A DNA stretch of 36,825 nucleotides, from positions 1-36,825 of the forward strand of contig CAYSRC010000022.1 of assembly GCA_964433495.1 (NCBI GenBank), in the 5' to 3' direction. The notes beneath the pieces are model-generated. The model saw only the letters and a program-made list of their open reading frames with translations, ran no database searches and was not told where the DNA came from. Positions 14,001 through 22,832 of the stretch are shown piece by piece. The position numbers were made by a program, and so were the translations under genes. Source of the DNA: CAYSRC01 sp964433495 (lineage in GTDB: Bacteria > Bacillota > Clostridia > Oscillospirales > Ruminococcaceae). Position 1 is the stretch's first letter, and every line of letters starts with the position of its first letter.

Positions 14001-14748
14001 AGACCGACGCGATCTTTGTCGCCTTTTGGTTCATCGAGTCGATGATCTGAAGCGCCGAGCTGCACGACTGGAACGCGCGCTGCGACTGGATGAGATAGGT
14101 CATCTCGCGGTTCATGTCGACGTTTGAGTATTCGATGTGGTTTTGCGCGATCTGATAATCCCGCGCGTCGCGGCCGCCGCCGGCCTCGAGGACGAACATG
14201 CCGTTGTCAAGCCTCGCGAGGGTCGCGCCGTCGTTGGGCGCGGTTATCCGTATCCTGCCGAGGTTCTGCCCGTCGGCGCCGAACACGTCGCCGAAGCTGC
14301 TCACGGTGAAGCCGCTTCGCATCACGCGGATGGGCGCGCCCGCCGTGTTGAGCAGACGCCCGTACCCCTCGAGCGCGAGGTAGCCCTCTTCGTCTATCTG
14401 AAAGTTTCCGTTTCTCGTCAGATAGGTGCCGCCCTCGCCCGCGATGTTGAAGAAACCCTCGCCGCCTATGGCAAGGTCGGTCTCAAGCCCGGTGTCGTCC
14501 ACCGAGCCCTGCCCGTAGATGTCGATGACGTCGTCGACAATCGCCTCAACCGACGCATAGCCCGGGCCCAAAACCGTCTGGCCCTCGGCCTGCTGACGGA
14601 TCAAAAGCTCCATGTCAAAGGTCGTCGACACCGCCCGCTGCGCCTGATAGCCCGGCGTGCGCGCGTTGACAAGGTTGTTGCCGATGATGTCAAGCTCGCG
14701 CTGCCGCGTCAGCAGGCCCGACGATATCGTGTAGTATCCCGAAAGCAT
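13999..14748 (-). CDS. flgF: Flagellar rod protein FlgF-like
   Basis: A 249-residue member of the rod/hook family. The N-terminus MLSGYYTISSGLLTRQRELD with GNNLVNARTPGYQAQR fits the signature, and the C-terminus SNVDMNREMTYLIQSQRAFQ forms the paired D0 helix. A first position in an flgF-flgG pair and a Leu-rich start favour FlgF (FlhO in Bacillus). The ATG at 14748 follows AGGGGTG; an upstream in-frame start overlaps the sigma factor gene and lacks a site. It follows fliA directly, an order also seen in other clostridia. Family certain, symbol likely. Confidence 0.85.
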   Translation of the reverse strand: MLSGYYTISSGLLTRQRELDIIGNNLVNARTPGYQAQRAVSTTFDMELLIRQQAEGQTVLGPGYASVEAIVDDVIDIYGQGSVDDTGLETDLAIGGEGFFNIAGEGGTYLTRNGNFQIDEEGYLALEGYGRLLNTAGAPIRVMRSGFTVSSFGDVFGADGQNLGRIRITAPNDGATLARLDNGMFVLEAGGGRDARDYQIAQNHIEYSNVDMNREMTYLIQSQRAFQSCSSALQIIDSMNQKATKIASV

Positions 14749-14761
14749 TCCGGCACCCCTT

Positions 14762-15565
14762 TCAGTTGATCTTCTCACCGTTTTGATATTTTGTCAGTTC
14801 CTCGGACAGGATGGCGAGCGCCCGCTTGCGGATCTGTGAGACGCGCTGCTGCGTGACGCCGAGCACCATGCCGATCTCCTTGAGGTTTAACTTCTCGTAG
14901 AACGAGAGCGCGATGACCTGCTTTTCCTTTGCGGGCAGCTTGTCGATGGCCGCCGCGAGCACGTCCCGCAGCTCGGTGTCCATCAGGCCGCGGTCGACCT
15001 CCTCGTCGGAGGCGAGGCTGACGTCCTCGTTGCCGCCGTACGTCTCCTCAACCAGCTTTTCAAACGAGACGGTGTCGGCGGCCGACATCTCGACGGTCAG
15101 CCTGCCGAGCTCCTTCTCGCTCATGTCCAAAAAGTCGGCGAGCTCGGCGGTCGTGGGCTCGCGCATGAGTGTCTGCTCGAGCTCCTTCTCGGCGTTTTTG
15201 ATGCGCTTTCTCGCGTCCCACACGCGGTTGGACAGCCAGTTCTGCTTGCGCAGATACTTGAGGATGGCCCCCCTTATCGCCGTGTAGCAGTAGGTGTCAA
15301 AGCTCGCGCCGCGCGCGGGGTCATACCGCTCGATGCAGTCGATGAGCGCGACGATGCCCTGGTCAAAAAAATCCTCAAACGGGATGTTGGACAGGAGGAT
15401 GGAGCGCATGCTGTATATCGCGATGTTGACCCGCTGGACATAGTGCATGACGAGCTTGTTGCGAAGCTCGATGTCGCCCGTCGCTTTATATTTTAACATC
15501 ATTTGCTCGGGGTCGTCTACAGGTATATCCTTAATTTTGGGCCCATACGACGTCGCGAAGCTCAT
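14762..15565 (-). CDS. fliA: Flagellar sigma factor (sigma-28, FliA/SigD family)
   Basis: A 267-residue sigma factor that directs RNA polymerase to late flagellar and motility promoters. Region 2 is seen at about residues 35-115 (FDQGIVALIDCIERYDP, FDTYCYTAIRGAI), region 3 around RMKR-like sequence near 130-160, and region 4 at the end, with a helix-turn-helix in LKEIGMVLGVTQQRVSQIRK. Length is right for SigD/FliA. GGGGGAG precedes the ATG. No anti-sigma FlgM gene is in the window. It lies inside the operon, downstream of flhA, so its level depends on read-through of more than 20 genes, as in Bacillus. Confidence 0.95.
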   Translation of the reverse strand: MSFATSYGPKIKDIPVDDPEQMMLKYKATGDIELRNKLVMHYVQRVNIAIYSMRSILLSNIPFEDFFDQGIVALIDCIERYDPARGASFDTYCYTAIRGAILKYLRKQNWLSNRVWDARKRIKNAEKELEQTLMREPTTAELADFLDMSEKELGRLTVEMSAADTVSFEKLVEETYGGNEDVSLASDEEVDRGLMDTELRDVLAAAIDKLPAKEKQVIALSFYEKLNLKEIGMVLGVTQQRVSQIRKRALAILSEELTKYQNGEKIN

Positions 15566-15664
15566 TTTTCTCCCCCTTTCCGCGTTTTTTAAGGCACAAC
15601 AGCCGTCCGCGCGCCCCTTTTCTGCGGCACAAGGCTGTCAGACGCAACCCGCGCGGGGGCACGC

Positions 15665-17731
15665 TTAAGCCAGCGAAATCGTCCCGAGCGACTGTATCTG
15701 AATATTTGTGTCGATGTCGTTAAAGGACAGAACGGTGACGTCGGGATAGAACTGGTCGATAAGCTTTTTAAAGTATACGCGCACGACGGGCGCGGTGAGC
15801 ACGACCGGCTCCTGCACAAGGCGCTTGACCTTGTTGATCTGCTCGGTGGTGCGCTCGACAATCTTTTGGATGACCTCGGGCTCAAGCGCAAGATAGGTGC
15901 CGCCCTCGGCCTTTTTGACATTTTTGATAATCCTGTCCTCGACGTCGCTGTCGAGGTTGAGCACCTTGAGCTGCCCCGCCTCCGAGTACCGCTGGCTTAT
16001 CGTCCTCTTGAGGGCCTGTCTGACATACTCGGTCAGCAGGTCACAGTCCTTGGTGGTCGAGCTGTAGTCGGCGGCCGTCTCGAGGATGGTCTCGAGGTCG
16101 ACGATGGGCACCCCCTCGCGCAACAGGTTCTTGAGGATCTTTTGCAGGTCGTTAAGGGTGATCATCGCGGGGACGATGTCGTCTATTACATTGTCTGGGT
16201 TTTTGCGCAGATTGTCAAGCATCTTCTTGGTTTCCGCGCGGGTGAGCAGCTCGTAGGCGTGCCGGCGCAGCTGCTCGGACAGGTGGGTGATAATCACCGA
16301 CGTCGGGTCGATGAGGGTGTAGCCCGCGAGCTCGGCCTTGAGCTTTTTGTCCTCGCTTATCCACTTTGCGGGCATGCCGAAGGCGGGCTCGGTTGTGTCG
16401 ATGCCGTCGACGTCCTTGTCGCGCGGAAGGTCGGGCGGCGCAAGGCCGAGATAGTGGTCGACCAGCACATCCCCTATCGCAATCGACTCCCCCTTGAGCT
16501 TTATCTCATACTGGTTGGGGTTTATCTGGTTGCTGTCCTTGAGCTTGACGGCGGGAAGCACGATGCCCATCTCGTCGGCAAACTGCTTGCGCAGCATAAC
16601 GATCCTGTCGAGAAAGTTGCCGCCCGCGCTCTCGTCGACAAGCGGCAGCAGGCTGTAGCCCACCTCGATGGTTATGGGCACGACGTTGAGCAGGTTGTAC
16701 ACGTTGTCGAGATCTTTATAGTAGCTCACCTCGCTGACGACCTCCTCGACCACGGGCGGGCCCTCGGCCGCGGTCGCGACGACGCTGTCCTGCCTTCTTT
16801 TGAGGGTGATGCCGAGGTACTCGAGCATCGCGGCGACCGCCACGACCTGCACGGGCGGAAAGCCTATCAGGATCAAAAACGGCATCGCAATGCCCGCGAC
16901 GATGAACACCCTGGGCTGGGCGGTGAACTGCTTGAGCACGTCGGTGTTGAGGCTTGCCTCGGACGCCGAGCGGGTGACGATCATGCCGGTCGCGACCGAG
17001 ATGAGCAGCGAGGGGATCTGGCCCATGAGGCCGTCGCCGACCGTCGAGGTCGCATAGATGTTGATGATGGTGGAAAAATCGCCCTCGTTGTTGAGCATGC
17101 CGACCAAAATGCCGCCGATGAGGTTGATGAGGGTGGTGATGATCGAGAGGATGGCGTCGCCCTTGACGAACTTGGAGGCGCCGTCCATCGAGCCGAAAAA
17201 GTCGGCCTCACGCTGGATGTGCGAGCGGCGGTCGCGCGCCTGCTCCTCGGTGATGAGGCCCGAGCTCAGGTCGGCGTCGATGGCCATCTGCTTGCCGGGC
17301 ATGGCGTCGAGGGTGAACCTCGCCGAGACCTCGGCGACGCGCTCGGCGCCCTTCGTTATGACGAGAAACTGCACCAAAACGATGATGAGGTAGATGACAA
17401 GGCCGATGACGACGTTGCCCTGGATGACGAACTCGCCGAAGGTGCGGATGACCTCGCCCGCGTAGCCGTGGTTGCTGAGGATCGAGCGGGTGGACGAGAT
17501 ATTGAGCGCAAGCCTGAACAGGGTCGATAACAGCAGGATAGACGGATATATCGAAAACTCAAGCGTGTCCTTGATGTACATGCTCATCAGCAGAATCATC
17601 AGCGACAGCGAGAGGTTGAGCACAAACATAAAGTCGAGAACGCCGGAGCTGAGCGGGACGATGATGAGCGCAATGATGATGACAACAAATACCGTGATCA
17701 CGTTGTTCAGCACATTGCCGAGTACCTTCAT
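15665..17731 (-). CDS. flhA: Flagellar export gate protein FlhA
   Basis: A 688-residue inner-membrane protein of the flagellar type III export gate, which couples proton flow to export and binds chaperone-substrate complexes. The N-terminal half (to about residue 325) has around eight membrane segments and the conserved cytoplasmic FHIPEP-type region including MPGKQMAIDADLSSG. The C-terminal half is the soluble docking domain. Full length for the family. Its start overlaps the flhB stop by four bases. flhF and flhG, which normally follow, are absent. Confidence 0.97.
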   Translation of the reverse strand: MKVLGNVLNNVITVFVVIIIALIIVPLSSGVLDFMFVLNLSLSLMILLMSMYIKDTLEFSIYPSILLLSTLFRLALNISSTRSILSNHGYAGEVIRTFGEFVIQGNVVIGLVIYLIIVLVQFLVITKGAERVAEVSARFTLDAMPGKQMAIDADLSSGLITEEQARDRRSHIQREADFFGSMDGASKFVKGDAILSIITTLINLIGGILVGMLNNEGDFSTIINIYATSTVGDGLMGQIPSLLISVATGMIVTRSASEASLNTDVLKQFTAQPRVFIVAGIAMPFLILIGFPPVQVVAVAAMLEYLGITLKRRQDSVVATAAEGPPVVEEVVSEVSYYKDLDNVYNLLNVVPITIEVGYSLLPLVDESAGGNFLDRIVMLRKQFADEMGIVLPAVKLKDSNQINPNQYEIKLKGESIAIGDVLVDHYLGLAPPDLPRDKDVDGIDTTEPAFGMPAKWISEDKKLKAELAGYTLIDPTSVIITHLSEQLRRHAYELLTRAETKKMLDNLRKNPDNVIDDIVPAMITLNDLQKILKNLLREGVPIVDLETILETAADYSSTTKDCDLLTEYVRQALKRTISQRYSEAGQLKVLNLDSDVEDRIIKNVKKAEGGTYLALEPEVIQKIVERTTEQINKVKRLVQEPVVLTAPVVRVYFKKLIDQFYPDVTVLSFNDIDTNIQIQSLGTISLA

Positions 17732-18792
17732 CGCCTTAACTCCTTCTTTTTGAGATTGTACACGAACGCGAGGACCTGCGCCACCGTCTTGTAAAAGCGC
17801 TCGGGGATCTCGCGGTCGATGTCGACCGCTTCATACAGCCCGCGCGCAAGCGGCCTGTTTTCGGTCACGAAGACGCCGCTGTCCTCGGCGACCTTGACAA
17901 TGCGCAGTGCGAGGTCGTCGGCGCCCTTGGCAATGACAACGGGCGCGCGGTTCTTGTCCGCGTCATATTTGAGGGCCACCGCATAGTGGGTCGGGTTCCT
18001 GACGACCACGTCCGCCTGCGGGACCTTTTGCATCATCCTTCTCTGCGCGCGCTGCTGCTGGATCTGGCGTATGCGGCCCTTGACCTGCGGGTCGCCCTCC
18101 AGCTGCTTGTACTCGTCCTTTATCTCCTGCTTGGACATGCGCAGGTTCTTTTCGTACTCCCACCATTGGTAGAGATAGTCGGCCGCAGCGAGAAACAGAA
18201 AGATTATACTTGCAGTCTGCACCACACTCATGATGAGCGAGCCCACAAAGCTCAACGCGCCGCCGAACGACATGTCCATCAGCCGCGGGAAGGCCGCTAT
18301 CCTGTCCTTGAGGACGGTGTAGAGGATGTAGAGCAGAACGATTATCTTCAAAAGAGATTTTAACAGCTCAACGACGCTTCGCATCGAGAACAGCTTTTTG
18401 AGCCCCGAGAGCGGGTTGAGCCTGTCGGCCTTAAACGCAAAACTCTTTGCCGAAAACAGCATCTTGGTCTGAAGCATCGTGAAGACGATTGCCACAAGCC
18501 CGCCCGCCAGCAGCACCGGCATCGCGGCCTTGGCGTATACAATCACCCCGTCGACCAGCAGGTCGTGCAGCAGGTCGCCGTTCAGGGCAGAGGCGGTCGA
18601 CGCCGTGTTGATCGACGTCCTTATCAGGTCGCACAGGGTGGTGAAGATGAAGCTCGCGAGCAGGCTGAGCAGCAGAAACTGCACGTACAGCGACGCAACC
18701 GTGATTACCTCGTTGCTTTTGACGACGTTACCCTTTTTTCGTTCGTCCTGTTTTCGTTTCGGTGTAGCTTTTTCGGTCTTCTCGCCGGCCAT
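17728..18792 (-). CDS. flhB: Flagellar export switch protein FlhB
   Basis: A 354-residue export apparatus protein that switches substrate specificity from rod/hook to filament. Four membrane segments lie between about residues 33 and 205, and the autocleavage motif NPTH is at residues 266-269 in the cytoplasmic domain. Highly basic N-terminus (GEKTEKATPKRKQDERKK) is typical. It overlaps flhA by four bases and follows fliR by 43 bases. Confidence 0.97.
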   Translation of the reverse strand: MAGEKTEKATPKRKQDERKKGNVVKSNEVITVASLYVQFLLLSLLASFIFTTLCDLIRTSINTASTASALNGDLLHDLLVDGVIVYAKAAMPVLLAGGLVAIVFTMLQTKMLFSAKSFAFKADRLNPLSGLKKLFSMRSVVELLKSLLKIIVLLYILYTVLKDRIAAFPRLMDMSFGGALSFVGSLIMSVVQTASIIFLFLAAADYLYQWWEYEKNLRMSKQEIKDEYKQLEGDPQVKGRIRQIQQQRAQRRMMQKVPQADVVVRNPTHYAVALKYDADKNRAPVVIAKGADDLALRIVKVAEDSGVFVTENRPLARGLYEAVDIDREIPERFYKTVAQVLAFVYNLKKKELRR

Positions 18793-18835
18793 CTCATCCC
18801 CCCTTTGCCGTTAAACTCGCCCTTGGGGCGGGCGG

Positions 18836-19606
18836 CTAACCCGCTGCGGCGGCGAAAACATCCTGCACCCTCGCCAGCGCCTCGGTGACATAGCTCTCCA
18901 CAAAGCCCGAGACCGGCCCCGCGAAGATGAACAGCAGGACAAAGCCCAAAAGGATCTTTACCTGGAAGTGGATCGAAAACACGCTTATCTGCGGCACCAG
19001 CTTCATGAGCACGCCCATCGAGATCTCGAGCACAAACGACGCCGCCAAAAAGGGCAGAACAAGGTGCATCGCGAGGTCAAACGCCTCGACAAACATCGTT
19101 ATGACGCACTCGAAGATCCGCCCGCCGACAACGGCCCCGCCCAGCGGCACAAGGCTGTACGACTCGGCGATGAGCCTTATGAAGACGAGGTGGCACCCCG
19201 TCATAAAAAAATAAGCGAGAAACATGAAGTTAAACATGCTGCTCGACAGCGAGCTCTGTATATTGGTGCCGGGATCGAACGTCTTTGCCATGGCGAGGCC
19301 GAACGCGTTGTCGACGAGGTCGCCCGCCATGAAAATAAGGTAATAGTAAAAAGAAAAGACAATGCCGGCGGCAAAGCCGGTAAACAGCTCGCTCATCATC
19401 GCGGTGAACAGCGAAAAGCCCTGCGCGCCCGCGACGAGCGCAATGTCGACATTCGGCATGAGCACGATTGAGAGGCCGAACGCAAGGCCCGCCCTCGCCA
19501 TGGCGGGGACGTTTCTTCGCGACATCACCGGGTTGAAGAACAGCATCCCGCCGACGCGCGCAAAGATGAGCACCAGCACATTCAGGTTCCCGAAGCTTAT
19601 CGTCAT
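18836..19606 (-). CDS. fliR: Flagellar export protein FliR
   Basis: A 256-residue, highly hydrophobic component of the FliPQR export channel. Around six membrane segments are visible, with the family's LIFARVGGMLFFNPVM start and ALPFLAASFVLEISMG-like region. Length matches FliR. It starts three bases after the fliQ stop. Part of the contiguous fliO-fliP-fliQ-fliR-flhB-flhA export block. Confidence 0.95.
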   Translation of the reverse strand: MTISFGNLNVLVLIFARVGGMLFFNPVMSRRNVPAMARAGLAFGLSIVLMPNVDIALVAGAQGFSLFTAMMSELFTGFAAGIVFSFYYYLIFMAGDLVDNAFGLAMAKTFDPGTNIQSSLSSSMFNFMFLAYFFMTGCHLVFIRLIAESYSLVPLGGAVVGGRIFECVITMFVEAFDLAMHLVLPFLAASFVLEISMGVLMKLVPQISVFSIHFQVKILLGFVLLFIFAGPVSGFVESYVTEALARVQDVFAAAAG

Positions 19607-19609
19607 CTT

Positions 19610-19873
19610 TTAAAAGCTCGCGGCGTATTGCAGGACGTTCGCAAAAAAGTCGTTGAGACTCGTCAGCATCCACGACCCGAGCGCAATGAGCATCACCGCG
19701 ATGACAATGACCTTGGGCACGAACGTTATCGTCTGCTCGTGTATCTGCGTCGCGGCCTGAAAGATGGCGATGACAAGGCCGATGACCATGCTGACGATGA
19801 GCAGCGGGGCGCTCAGCTTGAGTATAAGCATCACGGCCTCGCGAAAAACGGCAAGTATCCCGTCCTCACTCAT
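19610..19873 (-). CDS. fliQ: Flagellar export protein FliQ
   Basis: An 87-residue protein with two membrane helices, the small subunit of the FliPQR export channel. AVFREAVMLILKLSAPLLIV and ATQIHEQTITFVPKV are family features. Placed between fliP and fliR, as usual, with a 15-base gap after fliP. Confidence 0.95.
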   Translation of the reverse strand: MSEDGILAVFREAVMLILKLSAPLLIVSMVIGLVIAIFQAATQIHEQTITFVPKVIVIAVMLIALGSWMLTSLNDFFANVLQYAASF

Positions 19874-19888
19874 ACCGAAGCACCCCCT

Positions 19889-20707
19889 TTATGTGACCGT
19901 GTAGGAGACGACCAGCATCTCCATGATAAGCTGCCAGCCGTTGACCACGACAAACAGCATCAGCTTGAACGGCAGGGAGATCGTCGTCGGCGGCAGCATG
20001 ACCATGCCGATCGACATGAGGGTGCTTGAGACCACCATGTCAATCACAAGAAACGGCAGATACAAAAAAAAGCCGGTGACAAACGCCCTTGAAATCTCGC
20101 TTGTGATAAACGCCGGGGTTATCACGGAAAGGCTCAGCTCCATCAGCTCGGGGCGCGTCGCCGCAAGCGTGTCGCGGCCCGCGAGGGTCTGAAACAGCTC
20201 GAGGTCCTCGTTGCGCGTCTGCTTGAGCATAAACTCCTTGAGCGGGCCCTGCGCCTCGTCGATCGCCTGCTCGGCGGTGATCTCGCCGTCGAGATAGGGG
20301 GTGAGCGCCGTGTCGTTTATCTCGCTCAGCACCGGGCTCATGATGAACAGCGACAAAAACAGCGCGAGACCGATGACCACCTGGTTGGGCGGCGTATTTT
20401 GCAGCCCTATCGCGTTGCGCACAAGCGAGAGCACGATGACGATGCGGGTAAAGCAGGTGAACATGAGCAGCAGCGTCGGTGCGAGCGCGAGCAGGATAAA
20501 CAGCCCGAGCAGCCTGAAGCTGTCAAGCCCCGTGCCCTCGTCGCCGCCCGAGATGTCGAACGTAAAGGTCGCCGCCGCCCTGCGCGGCGCGGACGCCGTC
20601 AAAAGCATGATCAGCAGGACGCTGACAAGCATGACAACGGCGATTCGCCCTATCCGCCGCCCGACGCGGTGTCTCTTCTTTTTGTCTGCCCCTTTAACAC
20701 TACTCAT
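19889..20707 (-). CDS. fliP: Flagellar export protein FliP
   Basis: A 272-residue channel protein of the export gate. A basic N-terminus and a hydrophobic stretch (residues about 22-38) form the signal peptide found in FliP. The conserved core follows: FTRIVIVLSLVRNAIGLQ, PPNQVVIGLALFLSLFIM, and FVTGFFLYLPFLVIDMVV. The ATG at 20707 overlaps the fliO stop by eight bases; an upstream start deep in fliO is less likely. Confidence 0.95.
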   Translation of the reverse strand: MSSVKGADKKKRHRVGRRIGRIAVVMLVSVLLIMLLTASAPRRAAATFTFDISGGDEGTGLDSFRLLGLFILLALAPTLLLMFTCFTRIVIVLSLVRNAIGLQNTPPNQVVIGLALFLSLFIMSPVLSEINDTALTPYLDGEITAEQAIDEAQGPLKEFMLKQTRNEDLELFQTLAGRDTLAATRPELMELSLSVITPAFITSEISRAFVTGFFLYLPFLVIDMVVSSTLMSIGMVMLPPTTISLPFKLMLFVVVNGWQLIMEMLVVSYTVT

Positions 20708-21110
20708 CGTATTTATCGCTCTTCCCGATGTCCGTCTGTGAGCCCTTGCCCGCAAAACCCGTCTTCTTTTTCAGCTCGTCCATAAAACTTCTGTAAAAAG
20801 AAGTCCCGGGCGTCCCTTCGCCGTCCGCGCCCGTCGGAAGCGGATAGTCGGGCAGCTCACACAGCATCGAAACCGAACTTTGCGTAACACCGACAAGGAG
20901 CGTTTTTTCCCCCGTGTTCACCACGCAGAGGCACTCGTTTCTGCCGAGGGGGATGCGTTCGACGACCTTGAGCACCCCGCCGCCCGGCCGGGTCGTGCGG
21001 CCGTAACGGCCGCCGACAAGGCGCGTTGTATAATAGGCGGCAAACAAAATTGCCACCATCGCGACCAACATGCCGACAATCGTCAGCGCCGACTTTGCGT
21101 TCTCGCTCAT
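20700..21110 (-). CDS. fliO: Flagellar biosynthesis protein FliO
   Basis: A 136-residue protein that assists FliP assembly. One membrane helix is near residues 8-26 (LTIVGMLVAMVAILFAAYYT), followed by a small soluble domain with VVERIPLGRNECLCVVNTGE typical of FliO. FliO is poorly conserved, so recognition rests on this fold signature plus its position between cheY and fliP. Starts three bases after the cheY stop. Confidence 0.88.
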   Translation of the reverse strand: MSENAKSALTIVGMLVAMVAILFAAYYTTRLVGGRYGRTTRPGGGVLKVVERIPLGRNECLCVVNTGEKTLLVGVTQSSVSMLCELPDYPLPTGADGEGTPGTSFYRSFMDELKKKTGFAGKGSQTDIGKSDKYDE

Positions 21111-21113
21111 CCC

Positions 21114-21476
21114 TTAGAGCGGAAGCAGCTTTGAAACGGTCTGGACGATCCTGTCCTGCTTAAAGGGCTTGACGATAAAGTCCATCGCGCCGAGCTTGAT
21201 GGCATCCATGACCATCTGCTCCTGCCCCATGGCCGAGCACATGACCACCTTGGCGGCGGGGTCAAGCTTCTTTATCTCGCCGAGCGCCTGGATGCCGTCC
21301 ATGTTCGGCATCGTGATGTCCATGATCACAAGGTCGGGCTTGACGGCCTGATACTGCTCGACGGCCTTCACGCCGTCCTCCGCCTCGACAAAGTCGGTGT
21401 ACCCGGCGGCGGTAAGATGGGTCTGAACCATCTTGCGCATGAATCCGGCATCGTCAACTACCAAAATCTTATACAT
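21114..21476 (-). CDS. cheY: Chemotaxis response regulator CheY
   Basis: A 120-residue single receiver domain. The acidic pocket D8 D9, phosphorylation site D53 (VIMDITMPNMDG), S81 and K103 (VKPF) are all present. When phosphorylated by CheA it binds the flagellar switch. It lies between fliY, whose product can dephosphorylate it, and fliO. cheA is not in the window. Confidence 0.96.
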   Translation of the reverse strand: MYKILVVDDAGFMRKMVQTHLTAAGYTDFVEAEDGVKAVEQYQAVKPDLVIMDITMPNMDGIQALGEIKKLDPAAKVVMCSAMGQEQMVMDAIKLGAMDFIVKPFKQDRIVQTVSKLLPL

Positions 21477-21491
21477 TGTCTTTTCTCCTTA

Positions 21492-22832
21492 TCAAACATT
21501 GGATCCGAGTGAATCCATTAGTTCTTTGGTTCCGGTAAGCTCCGTTATGCGAACACCGAAATTGTCTCCCACGACCATGACGTCGCCCTTTGCGATGAGC
21601 TGGCCGTTTACCACAATGTCGGCGGGTGCGCCTGTCTGTTTGTCAAGTTCGACGACCGTCCCCTGCCCGAAGTCGAGAATATCCTTTATCTTGCGCTTGG
21701 TGTTGCCGATGACCACCGAAACATCCAGCTTCACGTTCATCAAAAGGCCCATGTTGCCGTCGGTCAGCGGTGACTCGGATCCCGCGGCGCGAAACTCGGG
21801 GAACTCGGCCGAATGCATGTTGACGGGCGGCTGCGTATACATGGGCTGCTGCTGCGGATAGGGGGGATAGCCCATGGGCGGCTGACCGTAGCCCTGGGCG
21901 GGATAGCCCATCGGGGGCTGGGCATAGCCCTGCTGCGGATAGTACTGCGGCATCGGCTGCTGCTGTTGAACGGGCGGCGCCTGCTGCATCGGCGGAACCT
22001 GCTGAACGGGCGGCGCCTGCTGTATCGGCGGCGCCGGCTGCTGTTGAACGGGCGGGGCCTGCTGCTGTTGAACGGGCGGGGCCTGCTGCGCCGACGGCGC
22101 CGGCTGCTGTTGAACGGGCGGGGCCTGCTGCGCCGGCGCGGGAGCCGCAGCGGGTGCGGGAGCAGGCGTTTCAGCGGGTGCGGGCGCGGCGCTCTCGACC
22201 GAATCCGGCATCACAGTGTTGAGCTTGTATACACTGTCCACGATCCTGCGCGCGAGCTCGGGCGTCATGACGCTGCAAAACGTCGTGTCGAGCAGGTCCT
22301 TTATCTCGAGCTTAAAGGAGATGGAGACGACGTTTTCATCCTCGTCGAAGCTTCTGTCCTTGAACGCCGACTCGGCTATGTTGCTGCCGTCCGCGAGGTA
22401 GGCCGTCGGGGTGGAGATATCAATGGTCGTCTCCAAAACCTTTGAAAGCGCCGTGGCCGACGCCCCCATCATCTGGTTCATGACCTCACAGGCGGCGCTC
22501 ATGCTGAAATCGTCAAACTCAAAGTCGTCGCCGGTGTTGATCTCGCCGCCCATGAGCAGGCCGAGTATAATCTGCATGTCCTTGCGCTTAAACACGATGA
22601 CGTTTTCGCCCTCGATGCCCTTGACGTACTTTATGCGAACGACGATTGCGGGATCGAGCTCACTGTAGTCGATAAGCGAGAAGTCCTCCTGGTCGATCAT
22701 CGGGGTGCTGATGATGACCTGTCTGTCGAGCATGGTGGACACCGCCGTCGCAGCGGAGCCCATGCTCATGTTCATCACTTCGCCTATAGCGTCAAGCTCA
22801 TCCTCGGTAAGAAACTTTTTTTCCTCACTCAT
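21492..22832 (-). CDS. fliY: Flagellar motor switch phosphatase FliY (CheC-like + FliN domains)
   Basis: A 446-residue C-ring protein that combines CheY-P phosphatase and FliN functions. A CheC-like region at residues 8-205 carries two phosphatase motifs: D14-E18-N21 with P44, and the Ser/Glu/Asn form in SAACEVMN near 112-119. An unusually long Pro/Gln/Ala-rich linker fills about 213-340. The C-terminal FliN domain (365-435) has VKLDVSVVIGNTKRKIKDIL and KGDVMVVGDNFGVRITEL. The ATG at 22832 is chosen because GGAGG lies eight bases upstream; it overlaps the fliM stop by eight bases. Upstream ATGs in the same frame lie within fliM without a site. Confidence 0.95.
   Translation of the reverse strand: MSEEKKFLTEDELDAIGEVMNMSMGSAATAVSTMLDRQVIISTPMIDQEDFSLIDYSELDPAIVVRIKYVKGIEGENVIVFKRKDMQIILGLLMGGEINTGDDFEFDDFSMSAACEVMNQMMGASATALSKVLETTIDISTPTAYLADGSNIAESAFKDRSFDEDENVVSISFKLEIKDLLDTTFCSVMTPELARRIVDSVYKLNTVMPDSVESAAPAPAETPAPAPAAAPAPAQQAPPVQQQPAPSAQQAPPVQQQQAPPVQQQPAPPIQQAPPVQQVPPMQQAPPVQQQQPMPQYYPQQGYAQPPMGYPAQGYGQPPMGYPPYPQQQPMYTQPPVNMHSAEFPEFRAAGSESPLTDGNMGLLMNVKLDVSVVIGNTKRKIKDILDFGQGTVVELDKQTGAPADIVVNGQLIAKGDVMVVGDNFGVRITELTGTKELMDSLGSNV
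21813..22196 (-). repeat. Low-complexity Pro/Gln-rich repeats inside fliY
   Basis: Encodes residues 213-340 of FliY. An Ala/Pro part (APAPAETPAPAP) is followed by about seven copies of a QQAPPVQQ-like unit and then a Gly/Tyr/Pro part with QGYxQPPMGYP repeated. The DNA shows near-identical tandem units, a likely source of length variation. Confidence 0.85.

Noticed and set aside
15566..15664. ACAGCC/GGCTGT inverted repeat between flhA and fliA
   Set aside because: Short stem with a loop of nearly 30 bases and no U-run; not convincing as a terminator.
15866..17530. 554-codon plus-strand open frame opposite flhA
   Set aside because: Antisense shadow of flhA caused by high GC at third positions; no motif or ribosome site.
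21813..22445. Possible CRISPR-like repeats near 21950-22140
   Set aside because: The repeated units are in-frame codons for QQAPPVQQ inside fliY, with no spacers of even length and no cas genes.
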